DNA from: Streptomyces niger
GTDB lineage: Bacteria; Actinomycetota; Actinomycetes; Streptomycetales; Streptomycetaceae
Direction: 5' to 3'
Length of the DNA stretch: 64,000 bases
Assembly: GCF_000718305.1 (NCBI RefSeq)
Contig: NZ_JOFQ01000005.1
Coordinates: 124,001-188,000 of the forward strand
The notes under the pieces were generated by a model. That model saw only the letters and a list, made by a program, of their open reading frames with translations. It was not told where the DNA came from and searched no databases. The position numbers and the translations under genes were made by a program. This document shows positions 38,487 through 48,157 of this stretch, one piece after another; position 1 is the stretch's first letter; each line of letters starts with the position of its first letter.

Positions 38487-38547
38487 GGGGCGGTGCGGGG
38501 CGGTGCGGGGCGGTGCGCTGCGGTGGGGGCGGTGCGGGGCGGGGCGG
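38487..38547. repeat. G-rich 10-bp tandem repeat
   Basis: Three exact copies of GGGGCGGTGC (38487-38516) are followed by degenerate copies to 38547. The plus strand carries six or more GGGG/GGGGG runs and could form a G-quadruplex. It lies between the LOG-family gene end and the SDR start. Confidence 0.7.
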
Positions 38548-38552
38548 ACGCC

Positions 38553-39095
38553 TCAGACCTGGATGCCCGCCTGCTCCTCCAGGTAGGCCAGCGCGCCGAC
38601 GCCGTCCTCCGCGAAGAAGGCCAGCTCGGTGAGCGGCACGGGGAGGAAGTTCTCCGCCTCCATGCGCCGGAACTGCTCCCGGAGGCCGTCGTAGAACCCG
38701 TTGGTGTTGAGGACGACGACGGGCTTGGCGTTGAGACCGTGCTTCTTGAGCTCCAGGATCTCGGTGGCCTCGTCCAGCGTTCCGGTGCCGCCGACCATCA
38801 CGACGATGGCGTCGGCGCGGGCGAGCAGCGCGGCCTTGCGCTCGGCGAGGTCCGCGGTGATCACCATCTCGTCCGCGCCCGCGCGCGCCTTGTGGGCCAG
38901 GAACTCCACCGAGATGCCGATGAGCCGGCCGCCGTTCTCCTGCACGCCGTCGGCCATGACCTTCATCAGGCCGGTGTCCGAGCCGCCCCAGACCAACGCG
39001 TGGCCGCCCTTGCCGATCAGCTCGGCGAACTCGCGGGCGGGGGTGGTGTAGCGCTCGTCGAGGTCGGCGGCGGAGCAGAAGACGCAAATGTTCAT
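38553..39095 (-). CDS. LOG-family (TIGR00730) Rossmann-fold protein
   Basis: A 180-residue protein of the LONELY GUY family. The start MNICVFCSAADLDERYTTPA and the phosphate-binding motif VGGTGTLDEATEILELKK are diagnostic; the usual PGGxGTxxE has Val for the first Pro. Biochemically studied members cleave the base from (cytokinin) nucleoside 5'-monophosphates. GGSDTGLMKVMADGV matches the family's second signature. No partner suggests the substrate. It is transcribed away from gdhA's end with a 100-nt gap. Confidence 0.87.
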   Translation of the reverse strand: MNICVFCSAADLDERYTTPAREFAELIGKGGHALVWGGSDTGLMKVMADGVQENGGRLIGISVEFLAHKARAGADEMVITADLAERKAALLARADAIVVMVGGTGTLDEATEILELKKHGLNAKPVVVLNTNGFYDGLREQFRRMEAENFLPVPLTELAFFAEDGVGALAYLEEQAGIQV

Positions 39096-39195
39096 ACTGC
39101 AACCATACGGGCGGGCGGGCGCGGGGCCGCGAACGGGCACGGACGGCGCGTACCGCCCCCGCCCCCGCCACCTCAGGGGCCGGACACGGCCGCGG

Positions 39196-40620
<1,425 letters not shown>

Positions 40621-40676
40621 TCATGTTCCCGTTAACACCGCACACATCCGGGGTCTTTACGAACAGGGGCACATCT

Positions 40677-40929
40677 TCACCCTGTGATGCTCACCTCACC
40701 CCAGGCGTGAGCCCGGCAGTCCACCACCCGCAGCACGTCTCCCAACGCCTCGGTGAGGCAGCGCGACAGGTACCGGAACTCCGCATCCCTCACCTTCGGG
40801 TCGGCGAGCATCGCTCGTGCGTGACGCAGGAGGTCCTCCCCCATCCCGAGCTGGATCTCCTCGACGCTGGCGACGACGAGGCAGTCCGCGGCAGAGGAGA
40901 TCGCAGCGATCCTGCGCGCCGCTGAGGCC
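40677..40929 (-). pseudogene. Possible remnant of an unknown gene
   Basis: This frame reads RIAAISSAADCLVVASVEEI, then QLGMGEDLLRHARAML, and ends DCRAHAWGEVSITG before a stop. Codon third positions are about 85 percent G or C, as in real genes here, yet no start codon with a ribosome site is seen upstream; the only internal ATG would leave 57 residues. I do not recognise the family. It may be the decayed 3' end of a gene, or a short functional gene starting at the internal ATG. Confidence 0.35.
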
Positions 40930-40950
40930 GAGGTCCAGGCTTTGGAGCAT

Positions 40951-41107
40951 CGGTGAGTTCCTGGAGGACGGCGCTTCGTATCAGGGCGTGTCGCCGGGGC
41001 TCCGGTCCGCGGACGGGTACGCAGCGGACGGCTCGTACGTCATCGTGTTCCACCTGACCGCTGTACGCCGCGAGAGCATCCTGGTCGTCACGGTGTCCGT
41101 CAGCTGA
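40951..41107 (+). pseudogene. Possible second gene remnant, opposite strand
   Basis: The frame reads GEFLEDGASYQGVSPGLRS, then ADGSYVIVFHLTAV and ILVVTVSVS before TGA. It looks like a beta-rich protein C-terminus with normal codon bias, and begins abruptly where the opposite-strand remnant ends. No plausible start lies upstream. Family unknown. Confidence 0.3.
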
Positions 41108-41162
41108 CCCCTCAGCCTCAGCGGCGGGCCCCGGCCTCAGCCGCCTGCTGGCCGCCGGTGTC

Positions 41163-41513
41163 CTACGCGCTCTTGTTCAGCACCGCGAAGTCGACCGTCA
41201 CCCGGTCGCCGTCCACCTCGGTCACGGAGATCGTCATCGGCTTGCGCTTGCCCTCGAAGTCGGCGGTGCACTCCACGCTCTCCGCCTTCTTCGCGCGCAG
41301 GTCGCCCGCGCAGTTCACCGAGTCCGGCGCCTCGTCGCGCAGGGGGCGGCCGTAGTCCTCCACCGCGTGCTTCTCCACCGCCGCGCGCGGCACCACGTGT
41401 GTGTCCCCGCTCGCGGTGAGGACCGCCCCGTCGGGGGCCGTGTTCAAGACCAGCACCGTCGCGGTCAGCGCCACTACGGCGACCGCGACCAATGCCATGA
41501 CGATGCGCTTCAT
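41163..41513 (-). CDS. Exported DUF4333-like protein
   Basis: A 116-residue protein with an N-terminal signal or anchor (MKRIVMALVAVAVVALTATV) and an exported domain bearing two cysteines, in DSVNCAGDLRAKKAESVECTADFEGKRKPMT, spaced as in the DUF4333 family of actinobacterial secreted or membrane-anchored proteins. The second half (VTEVDGDRVTVDFAVLNKSA) completes the fold. Function of the family is unknown. It is divergent from a pair of small secreted proteins, sharing a 251-nt upstream region with GTTAGT repeats (near 41622 and 41633). Confidence 0.75.
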   Translation of the reverse strand: MKRIVMALVAVAVVALTATVLVLNTAPDGAVLTASGDTHVVPRAAVEKHAVEDYGRPLRDEAPDSVNCAGDLRAKKAESVECTADFEGKRKPMTISVTEVDGDRVTVDFAVLNKSA

Positions 41514-41764
41514 ACGTGGTTCCTCGAATCCCGTTCCGGCCGGTCTTTCCGGCTGCGATCAGCGAGGCAGACGCGGGAACGGGAGCCGTGGGTTCCGTGC
41601 TCGGCGGTCCTTCTCAAAGGTTAGTGAAACGTTAGTCGTACAGAAGTGGATCATCAGCGGCGGTCGGCAATCTCCTTGCAGCGCCCGGTGGTTCAGGGCG
41701 CGTCTCGTCTCCGAGCAGCCGCGCGCCATACCGGCGTGCGGCCCCCGACGAAAGGGAGCGAAGC

Positions 41765-42007
41765 ATGCGCAAGACCCTCAAGAAAGCCGCCGTTGTCGGC
41801 GCCAGTGTCCTGGCGCTCTCCGGTGTTGCCGCCGGAGTGGCTCAGGCCGGCGAGCGGCAGGGAGCGGACATCGTGGGGAAGGGCAACATGCAGGACTGCA
41901 TCAACTGGGGCAAGGCGCTGAAGGCCCAGGGGAAGATCACGAACTACGCCTGCATGGTGGGATCCAAGCCCGGCACGTTCGAGCTGACGCCCTTCTACGC
42001 GACCTGA
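41765..42007 (+). CDS. Small secreted two-cysteine protein (first of a pair)
   Basis: An 80-residue precursor: signal peptide (MRKTLKKAAVVGASVLALSG, cleavage likely after AQA at residue 28) and a mature part of about 52 residues with two cysteines (MQDCINWGKALKAQGK and NYACMVGSKPG), which could form one disulfide. AAAGGGAG lies 5-6 nt before the ATG. The mature sequence resembles that of the next gene: Cys, Lys-rich spacer, Cys, Lys-Gly, then an aromatic end (TPFYAT). I know no function for it. Confidence 0.75.
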   Translation: MRKTLKKAAVVGASVLALSGVAAGVAQAGERQGADIVGKGNMQDCINWGKALKAQGKITNYACMVGSKPGTFELTPFYAT

Positions 42008-42122
42008 TCCGGCACTTTCCCGCGGATCGCGGGCCTGCCCGAGGCCTGCGCAGGGGCCCTGGTGCCTCCGGGACACCTGGGTTCCTGGGTGTGGAACAGA
42101 CGACTTACCTGAGGAGAGACGT

Positions 42123-42362
42123 ATGAAGTCGTGGCGTAAGCGAATGACTTACGGCGTTGCCGTCGCTGCCGCCGCGGTGGCCATTCCGTTGTCGGCCGCC
42201 GGCTCCGCCTCCGCCGCCAGCTGGCACAACGTCGCCGGCGGTCCCGCGGTGTTCCCCGACATGGCCGCGTGCAAGGCGGAGATCCCCAAGGCGAAGAAGC
42301 ACTACAAGGACGCCACCTGCGTCGACAACAAGGGCAGCATCTCCCTCTGGGTGCTGTACTGA
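42123..42362 (+). CDS. Small secreted two-cysteine protein (second of a pair)
   Basis: A 79-residue precursor: signal peptide ending SASA near residue 31, and a mature part of about 48 residues with Cys in DMAACKAEIPKAKKHYKDAT and Cys in TCVDNKGSISLWVLY. GAGGAGA lies 6 nt before the ATG. It follows its likely paralog by 115 nt on the same strand and ends at a strong terminator. Function unknown. Confidence 0.75.
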   Translation: MKSWRKRMTYGVAVAAAAVAIPLSAAGSASAASWHNVAGGPAVFPDMAACKAEIPKAKKHYKDATCVDNKGSISLWVLY

Positions 42363-42375
42363 GCCGCAGCCGCCG

Positions 42376-42415
42376 GCGGCCCCGCCGCTCCCCTCACCGG
42401 GGGCGGCGGGGCCGC
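42376..42415. terminator. Terminator after the small secreted proteins
   Basis: GCGGCCCCGCCGC (42376-42388) pairs with its exact complement at 42403-42415 and is followed by TTTC. It stands between convergent genes. Confidence 0.85.
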
Positions 42416-42430
42416 TTTCGTACGCCTGCG

Positions 42431-42829
42431 TCAGCGTGCGAACTTTTCGATGGCCGCCGGGGTGACGGGTGTGAAGAAGTTGACGAGGTTGCCGTCCGGG
42501 TCGCGGAACAGCAGCGACCGGTTGCCCCAGGGCATCGTGGTGGGCCCGTTGACGAAGTCGGTGACGAAGCCGGTCAGGTTCTGGTGAACGCGGTCCACGT
42601 CGTCGACGAGGAACTCGATGATCACGCTGTGGTTGTCCGCCGGGCGGGCAGAGCCCGGGGCGAACAGCGGGACGGTGCGGGTGCCGGCGATCGCGAGGGT
42701 GGCGCCCGCGGTCTTGAGTTCGGCGAAGTCCTCGGTGGCCCACGTCGCCCGCGCCCCTGTGGCTCGCTCGTAGAACTCGACGAGGCGCGCCACGTCGCCG
42801 GTGATGATGCGGATCGAGACGAACTCCAT
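42431..42829 (-). CDS. VOC-family (glyoxalase/bleomycin-resistance fold) protein
   Basis: A 132-residue protein of the vicinal oxygen chelate superfamily, a beta-alpha-beta-beta-beta duplication. It begins MEFVSIRIITGDVARLVEFY, has IIEFLVDDVDRVHQNLTG in the middle and ends LLFRDPDGNLVNFFTPVTP, the metal-ligand Glu position being replaced by Asn. Members bind or modify small molecules; activity here is unknown. AAGGAGA lies 6 nt before the ATG. It is divergent from the WYL regulator gene, which probably controls it. Confidence 0.85.
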   Translation of the reverse strand: MEFVSIRIITGDVARLVEFYERATGARATWATEDFAELKTAGATLAIAGTRTVPLFAPGSARPADNHSVIIEFLVDDVDRVHQNLTGFVTDFVNGPTTMPWGNRSLLFRDPDGNLVNFFTPVTPAAIEKFAR

Positions 42830-42922
42830 GGGAATCTCCTTGGCTGTGCCGGGGGTGTGCACGGCGCAGGCTAGGAGAAATAGTGGACAGAATCGGTCCT
42901 GTATTCGCGTTAGGCTGCGAAA

Positions 42923-43912
42923 ATGCCTCGCCCCACTGCCCGCGTGCTGACACTCCTGGAGCTGCTGCAGTCGGGCGGCACCCGGACGGTGGCCGAACTC
43001 GCCGACCGGCTCGGCGTCGAGGGGCGCACCGTGCGGCGGTATGTGGACCAGCTGATCGACCTGGACGTGCCCGTGGAATCCGTGCGCGGCCGCTACGGCG
43101 GCTACCGGCTCGCCTCCGGGTACCGCTTGCCTCCGCTCATGCTCAGCGACGACGAGGCGCTGGCCGTGCTGCTCGGCCTGGTCGCCGGCCGCCGAGCAGG
43201 GCTGACGACGACGGAGCACTCGGCAAGCGAGACGGCGTCGGCGAAGATCCGGCGGGTGCTGCCCAAGCACGTCGCCCGTCGGCTCGACACGCTCCTGGGA
43301 GCTCTCGCCTTCACGGATCAGCCCGGTGATGTCGACACCCCGGACGCCGGGGTCCTGCTCACCCTCGCCGATGCGGTGCACCACCGCCGACCGGTCTCGA
43401 TCCGCTACACCGACCGCGACGGACGGCGCAGCGAACGCACGCTGCACGCCTACGGGATCGTCGCCCATGCGGGCCGGTGGTACGTCACGGGCCAGGACGC
43501 CCGGATCGGCGAGGACCGCACCTTCCGGCTCGATCGCATCGCAGACGCGCGGGCCCTGCCCGGATCGTTCGAAGCACCCGTGGGCCCCGGTCCGGCCCAG
43601 CGCGTGTTGTCGGCGTTCGCCACGGCCGAGTACCGGCACGAGGTGACCTTGCGGATCCACGGGACGGTCGGGCAGATCCGCGCCCACCTTCCCGCCAGCG
43701 TCGCGAGCCTGGCGGAGTACGCGCCCGCGGCAGGCCAGGACCGGGCGGCCGAGCGCTGGCTGCGCGTCGAACTGCGGGCGGAGCGGCTCGACTGGCTGCC
43801 TCCGGTACTCGCCTCACTCGGCCGTCCGTTCGTCATCGAACGCCCCGATGAACTGCGCGACCTCGTCACCGCGTTCGCCGATCGCCTTGCGTCCTACGCC
43901 CGCCGGACCTGA
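42923..43912 (+). CDS. WYL-domain transcriptional regulator
   Basis: A 329-residue regulator of the YafY/PafBC-like class. The N-terminal helix-turn-helix is TVAELADRLGVEGRTVRRYV with the wing GRYGGYRL. The WYL domain (about 140-210) has SIRYTDRDGRRSERTLHAYG and HAGRWYVTGQD, with the C-terminal extension (WCX) to the end. WYL domains sense nucleic acid or nucleotide ligands in studied cases. A -10 candidate TAGGCT (42911-42916) lies 6 nt before the ATG and no ribosome site is seen, so a leaderless message is predicted. Divergent from the VOC gene across 93 nt. Confidence 0.9.
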   Translation: MPRPTARVLTLLELLQSGGTRTVAELADRLGVEGRTVRRYVDQLIDLDVPVESVRGRYGGYRLASGYRLPPLMLSDDEALAVLLGLVAGRRAGLTTTEHSASETASAKIRRVLPKHVARRLDTLLGALAFTDQPGDVDTPDAGVLLTLADAVHHRRPVSIRYTDRDGRRSERTLHAYGIVAHAGRWYVTGQDARIGEDRTFRLDRIADARALPGSFEAPVGPGPAQRVLSAFATAEYRHEVTLRIHGTVGQIRAHLPASVASLAEYAPAAGQDRAAERWLRVELRAERLDWLPPVLASLGRPFVIERPDELRDLVTAFADRLASYARRT

Positions 43913-44011
43913 CCGCGAGGCACCGCTGCCATGAACGCCGTGATCACGGGCAGGCACCGCGGAGAGCCCAACAGGCCGGAGGCCGGGACCGCCCGGCCGT
44001 GGCGCCGACGG

Positions 44012-45352
44012 TCAGCAACCGCAGTCGCAGCACTCGCAACACTCGCAGCACTCGCAGCATTCGCAGGCCTCACAGCACTGGCAGCCGTCGCAGCAGTCGT
44101 TGAGGAAGCCCTTGCGGTTCTTGCGGGACCAGGCACCCTCGTACTCGTCGGCGCAGCAGAGCCGGCAGGTGCAGCAGAGACCGATGAAGGCGGCGCAGCC
44201 GGCGAAGAAGCCGCGGGGCTTCTTCAGCTTGTAGGGCTCTTGGGGGCCGTGCGGAAAGCCCCCGCCCGAAGAACCGTCACCCCCGGGGCCTCCGGCCCCA
44301 CCAGCCCCTCTGGTCCCTCCGGCTCCTCCGGCCCCTTCGGCCCCTCCGTCAGGGCCATCGTGGCCGCTGCCGTGCGGGTACTGCGGCCCGTTCAACGGTT
44401 GCTGCCCCTGGCCGTACGAGCCGTACGGGGACGGCTGGCCGGAGGCGGCGGCGTGGTCGTTGAGCTGCGCCGTCTCGTGGCCCGTGTGGCGGCACGCCGT
44501 CGTGCCGAAGGCGCGGTCCACCGAGCGGCGGAGTTCGTGGACGAGCAGGAGGTGGACGAGCCTGGCGTCGGCGAAGTCGACATCGCGCAGGGCGAGTTGG
44601 ATGCCGTGCAGCGCGTCGTCGCAGAGGCGGCGGGCCCGGCCGAGGTCGGTGCCCGTGGCGGTGAGCGGGTTCCAGGCGCCCTCCGCGGCGTCCGCCGCGC
44701 GGTCCTCCACCGCGTCGAGGAGGTGGGCAAGGCGGCCGAAGAGGCGGCCGGCCTCGGCGAGCGGTTCGGCGTTGCCGGGCCGGCCCGCCAGCACCGCGGT
44801 GTGGGCGAAGGCCGCGGCGGTAGCCGTCTCGGTCGGCTCGGTGATGACCGTCAGCGGCGTACCGGGGCCGGCCAGCCGCTCGATGCCCGGCTGCCGGTCG
44901 ACCGCGTCGACGAGTACGGCGGTGTCGAAGCCGAGCGTGCTGCCGGTGCGCGCCCCGGCCCGGTCCCAGCCCGCGGCGATCTTGCGCGCGGCGGCGGCCA
45001 CGGGGCGGCGGCGCAGCAGGCCGTTCCGGTCGGTGACATGGTCGCGTATCTTCGCCGAGGCGAGGACCAGGGAGACCGATGCGGCGAGCCGCGCGCCTTC
45101 TCCCCGCGCCACCGAAGCGGTCCGCATGCCGCGGAGCGGGCAGGGGCCCGCGGTGCGGCGCTCGGCCGTCGCACGGTGGGCCTGAGCGTCCGTCAGTACG
45201 GAAACGATCAGGCCGTCGTAGTTCGTGACCACCCGGGCGAACTGCCCGTGATCGTTACGCAGCGCGAGACAGAGCCCGCACAGATGGGCCATCCACTCCG
45301 CTTTGAGCCCTTCGGTCAGGCGATGCGTGCAGGGCCTGACGATTCCGAACAT
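44012..45352 (-). CDS. DUF5685-like protein with a cysteine-rich C-terminal tail
   Basis: A 446-residue protein. The N-terminal part (MFGIVRPCTHRLTEGLKAEW, then HLCGLCLALRNDHG) with its Cys-x2-Cys and later TAGPCPLRGM matches what I recall of DUF5685. Residues about 310-385 are Gly/Pro/Ser-rich and disordered. The end is exceptional: GCAAFIGLCCTCRLCCADEY, then CCDGCQCCEACECCECC and further ECC units, about 24 cysteines in the last 65 residues. This suggests metal or cofactor binding, or a membrane-anchored cysteine cluster. The start ATG is at 45352 after a GGGGG stretch. An inverted repeat lies upstream. Function unknown; radical or iron-sulfur chemistry would be speculation. Confidence 0.8.
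   Translation of the reverse strand: MFGIVRPCTHRLTEGLKAEWMAHLCGLCLALRNDHGQFARVVTNYDGLIVSVLTDAQAHRATAERRTAGPCPLRGMRTASVARGEGARLAASVSLVLASAKIRDHVTDRNGLLRRRPVAAAARKIAAGWDRAGARTGSTLGFDTAVLVDAVDRQPGIERLAGPGTPLTVITEPTETATAAAFAHTAVLAGRPGNAEPLAEAGRLFGRLAHLLDAVEDRAADAAEGAWNPLTATGTDLGRARRLCDDALHGIQLALRDVDFADARLVHLLLVHELRRSVDRAFGTTACRHTGHETAQLNDHAAASGQPSPYGSYGQGQQPLNGPQYPHGSGHDGPDGGAEGAGGAGGTRGAGGAGGPGGDGSSGGGFPHGPQEPYKLKKPRGFFAGCAAFIGLCCTCRLCCADEYEGAWSRKNRKGFLNDCCDGCQCCEACECCECCECCECCDCGC
44014..44100. repeat. 9-bp tandem repeat encoding the Glu-Cys-Cys units
   Basis: The unit CACTCGCAG (and close variants) recurs through 44014-44100 and encodes the ECC repeats of the protein tail. Copy number may vary between strains by slippage. 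Confidence 0.75.
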
Positions 45353-45407
45353 GTGAAACCCCCGTTTGACGGCGACAGCGCCTGGCGATCGTACAGAGCG
45401 CGCCGCT

Positions 45408-45434
45408 GACCTGCATAAACAGCGTAAACAGGTC
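45408..45434. promoter_or_regulatory. Inverted repeat upstream of the cysteine-tail gene
   Basis: GACCTG (45408-45413) and CAGGTC (45429-45434) are exact complements with a 15-bp AT-rich spacer holding two related TTTA(C/T)GC motifs on the minus strand. It lies 56 nt before the gene start and near a possible -10 (TACGAT on the minus strand), so it could be an operator. Confidence 0.4.
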
Positions 45435-45474
45435 CCCGCATGGGCGTCGTGTCGTCAGATGGGGCGGTTTCCGG

Positions 45475-46596
45475 CTATACCCCCGCCGTGGCCCGCGTGG
45501 TGGTCGCGATCGTCGCCGAGCCCACCACCCGCGTCCCGTCGTACAGGACGATCGCCTGGCCCGGGGCCACGCCGCGGACCGGTTCCGCGAAGGTCACCGC
45601 GATGCCGTCCTCGGTCGTCTCGGCCGTGACCGCCGTCTCCTCGCCGTGGGCGCGGAGCTGGGCCGTGTACGCACGGGGGCCCGCCGTCGGGGCGGTGCCG
45701 CACCAGCGGGGGCGGATGGCCGTGAGGGCCGTCACGTCCAGGGCCTCGACGGGGCCGACGGTGACGGTGTTGTCCACCGGGGAGATGTCCAGGACGTAGC
45801 GCGGCTTGCCGTCCGCCGCCGGGGTGCCGATGCGGAGGCCCTTGCGCTGGCCGATCGTGTAGCCGTACGCGCCCTCGTGCCTGCCCAGGACGGTGCCCGC
45901 CTCGTCGACGATGTCGCCTTCCGCGCGGCCCAGCCGCTTCGCGAGGAAGCCCTGGGTGTCGCCGTCGGCGATGAAGCAGATGTCGTGGCTGTCGGGCTTC
46001 TTGGCGACGAAGAGGCCGCGCCGGGCCGCCTCTTCGCGGATCTCGGCCTTGGTGGTGACCGTGTCGCCGAGGGGGAACATCGCGTGCGCGAGCTGGCGCT
46101 CGTCCAGGACGCCGAGGACGTAGGACTGGTCCTTGGCCATGTCGGAGGCGCGGTGCAGCTCGCGGGTGCCGTCCTCGCGGGTGACGACCGTGGCGTAGTG
46201 GCCGGTGCAGACCGCGTCGAAGCCGAGGGCGAGGGCCTTGTCGAGGAGCGCGGCGAACTTGATCTTTTCGTTGCAGCGGAGGCAGGGGTTCGGGGTGCGG
46301 CCCGCCTCGTACTCGGCGACGAAGTCGTCCACCACGTCCTCGCGGAACCGCTCGGCGAGGTCCCAGACGTAGAAAGGGATGCCGATGACGTCGGCGGCCC
46401 GGCGGGCGTCGTGCGAGTCCTCGATCGTGCAACAGCCGCGGGCGCCGGTGCGGAAGGACTTGGGGTTCTCGGAGAGCGCGAGGTGCACGCCGGTCACGTC
46501 GTGGCCCGCCTCGGCGGCACGGGCGGCGGCGACGGCGGAGTCGACACCGCCGGACATGGCGGCGAGGACACGGAGGCGGCGGGGAGCGTCAGTCAT
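45475..46596 (-). CDS. mnmA: tRNA-specific 2-thiouridylase
   Basis: A 373-residue enzyme that places sulfur on U34 of Lys, Glu and Gln tRNAs. The PP-loop ATP site is [20 protein letters not shown] at residues 13-32. The catalytic cysteines are in [12 protein letters not shown] and [12 protein letters not shown]. The C-terminal beta-barrel domain begins near residue 270. It needs sulfur from a cysteine desulfurase; such a gene lies 2.4 kb away (48956-50125), the two being separated here by an amidase, a TetR gene and a nitroreductase. Confidence 0.96.
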   Translation of the reverse strand: MTDAPRRLRVLAAMSGGVDSAVAAARAAEAGHDVTGVHLALSENPKSFRTGARGCCTIEDSHDARRAADVIGIPFYVWDLAERFREDVVDDFVAEYEAGRTPNPCLRCNEKIKFAALLDKALALGFDAVCTGHYATVVTREDGTRELHRASDMAKDQSYVLGVLDERQLAHAMFPLGDTVTTKAEIREEAARRGLFVAKKPDSHDICFIADGDTQGFLAKRLGRAEGDIVDEAGTVLGRHEGAYGYTIGQRKGLRIGTPAADGKPRYVLDISPVDNTVTVGPVEALDVTALTAIRPRWCGTAPTAGPRAYTAQLRAHGEETAVTAETTEDGIAVTFAEPVRGVAPGQAIVLYDGTRVVGSATIATTTRATAGV

Positions 46597-46678
46597 AGCC
46601 CTTCCAGAGTAGACGGAACCGCTGACACGGGTGGCAGGGGAAGGTGCCCGGCCGCCGGGCGGAACCGGGAACCGGGTG

Positions 46679-47401
46679 GTGAGCGTTGTTCAGCGCATGG
46701 GAGACGGTGATCACACGGCCCGCAGAAACGTCGGCCGCCGCGCGGTGCTGATCGGTGGCACGGTCGCGGTGGCGGCCGCGGGACTGGCCGCGCACGACCA
46801 GCTGGAGCGCTGGTGGTGGCGGCTGCCCGGCCAGGAGAAGCCCCGCAGGCCGGGCGAGGTCGACTACCGCGAGGCGCAGTGGTCCGCCGCGTCCGGGGCG
46901 AACTGGCGGCGGGCCGACCGGCCGGACGACTACGTCATCGACCGGGTGGTGATCCACGTCGTGCAGGGGAGCTACGCGACGGCCCTGCGGGTCTTCCGCA
47001 ATCCGGCACACGGCGCGGCCTCGCACTACGTCGTGCGGAAGGACGGGCACGTCGCACAGACGGTCCGGGAGCTGGACGTCGCCTTCCACGCGGGCAACCG
47101 GGAGTACAACGAGCGCAGCATCGGCATCGAGCACGAAGGGTTCGTCGACCGGCCGCAGGACTTCACCGCGGCGATGTACCAGAGCTCGGCGGAGCTGACC
47201 GCGGACATCTGCGCGCGGTACGGCATCCCGGCGGACCGTACGCACATCATCGGGCACATCGAGGTGCCGGGCGCCGACCACACCGACCCCGGGCCGTACT
47301 GGGACTGGGACCGGTACCTGGACCTGGTGAAGCAGGCCCTGTCGCGCAACCCGGGCAAGGGCAAGGACCCGGGGAAGGATGCAGGAAAGGCCCCTGCCTA
47401 G
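46679..47401 (+). CDS. N-acetylmuramoyl-L-alanine amidase, probably Tat-exported
   Basis: A 240-residue amidase_2 (PGRP-like) peptidoglycan hydrolase. The N-terminus carries a twin-arginine motif ([20 protein letters not shown]), predicting folded export. The zinc site is seen in [11 protein letters not shown] (first His), in [20 protein letters not shown] (second His and the Asp/His pair) and the catalytic region [11 protein letters not shown]. The tail is Lys/Gly-rich. GTG at 46679 is chosen over ATG 46697 because a GGGAACCGGG stretch precedes it; both keep the Tat motif. Its TAG stop shares bases with the stop of the convergent TetR gene. Confidence 0.88.
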   Translation: MSVVQRMGDGDHTARRNVGRRAVLIGGTVAVAAAGLAAHDQLERWWWRLPGQEKPRRPGEVDYREAQWSAASGANWRRADRPDDYVIDRVVIHVVQGSYATALRVFRNPAHGAASHYVVRKDGHVAQTVRELDVAFHAGNREYNERSIGIEHEGFVDRPQDFTAAMYQSSAELTADICARYGIPADRTHIIGHIEVPGADHTDPGPYWDWDRYLDLVKQALSRNPGKGKDPGKDAGKAPA

Positions 47402-48048
47402 GCGCGCCCCGGCCGGTCCGCCTTCGCGCCGGTGCCGGTGCCGGTGCCGGTGTCGGCCAGGGCCCGGTCGAGGAGGATCTCGGCGGCGGCGCGTGCGTGC
47501 CGGCCGTAGTCCGGGTCGTTCAGGACCATGGCCCGGCCGGCCGCGCCGTCGGCGAGGGTCACCAGCTGCTCGGCGAGCGCGGCGGGCCCGGCGCAGCCCA
47601 GCTCCGTCACCAGCGCGGTGACCAGCCGTACCATCAGCAGCTTCTGTTCGCGCGCGCAGACGTGGATCGGGTCTTCCGGGTCGGGGAACTCCGCCGCGGC
47701 GTCGATGAACGGGCAGCCTCGCACCGCGCCCGCGTCCGCCTCCGCGCCCGCGGCGGGCAGGTCGAACAGCCGAAGGATGCGCTCCCGGGGCGGCAGGTCC
47801 TCGCGGGTCAGCACGCCCTCCAGCGTGTTCCCCGAGGAGGCGAGCGCCTGCAGGTGGGCGAGCACCAGCTCACTCTTGGTCCGGAAGTGCACGTAGAGCG
47901 TGCGCTTGGAGACCGGCGCCTCCTCCGCGACCTGCTCCATGCCGGTCGAGGTGATCCCTTGCCGCGCGAACAGCCGGTCGGCCGCGGCCAGGATGCGGTC
48001 CCGTGCGCCCTGACCTCGTCGCTGCCCCGTCTTCGTTGCCGCAGTCAC
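47398..48048 (-). CDS. TetR-family repressor
   Basis: A 216-residue regulator. The HTH region reads RDRILAAADRLFARQGITST, then EAPVSKRTLYVHFRTKSELV. The C-terminal ligand domain has CPFIDAAAEFPDPEDPIH. A Thr-Gly repeat (GTGTGTGA, from hexanucleotide CCGGTG repeats at about 47428-47455) sits near the end. The -10 TATACT (minus strand, 48055-48060) is 6 nt from the GTG, predicting a leaderless transcript. It faces the nitroreductase gene and two palindromes in the spacer match a TetR operator, so it likely represses both genes. Confidence 0.92.
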   Translation of the reverse strand: MTAATKTGQRRGQGARDRILAAADRLFARQGITSTGMEQVAEEAPVSKRTLYVHFRTKSELVLAHLQALASSGNTLEGVLTREDLPPRERILRLFDLPAAGAEADAGAVRGCPFIDAAAEFPDPEDPIHVCAREQKLLMVRLVTALVTELGCAGPAALAEQLVTLADGAAGRAMVLNDPDYGRHARAAAEILLDRALADTGTGTGTGAKADRPGRA

Positions 48049-48065
48049 ACGGCAAGTATACGACT

Positions 48066-48128
48066 GCGTTTACTTACGCCCGGGTGGATGGCTAGAGTGC
48101 GGAGCAGTATGTAAACGCCTGCGTTTAC
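48066..48128. promoter_or_regulatory. Two TetR-type operators and the nitroreductase promoter
   Basis: Site 1 (48111-48128) is GTAAACGCCTGCGTTTAC, 8-bp perfect arms with a 2-bp centre. Site 2 (48066-48079) is GCGTTTACTTACGC, containing the same GCGTTTAC half-site. A plus-strand promoter fits between them: TTTACT (48069-48074), 18 nt, TAGAGT (48093-48098). Site 2 covers the -35 and lies 6 nt from the tetR -10; site 1 lies just past the predicted start. Binding would block both directions. Confidence 0.8.
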
Positions 48129-48157
48129 CTTGTCCGTCTCTCACCGGGGAGCGCTTC

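Noticed and set aside
43931..45409. 492-codon plus-strand frame opposite the cysteine-tail gene
   Set aside because: Shadow frame; the opposite strand has the recognisable protein, its cysteine tail and an ATG start.
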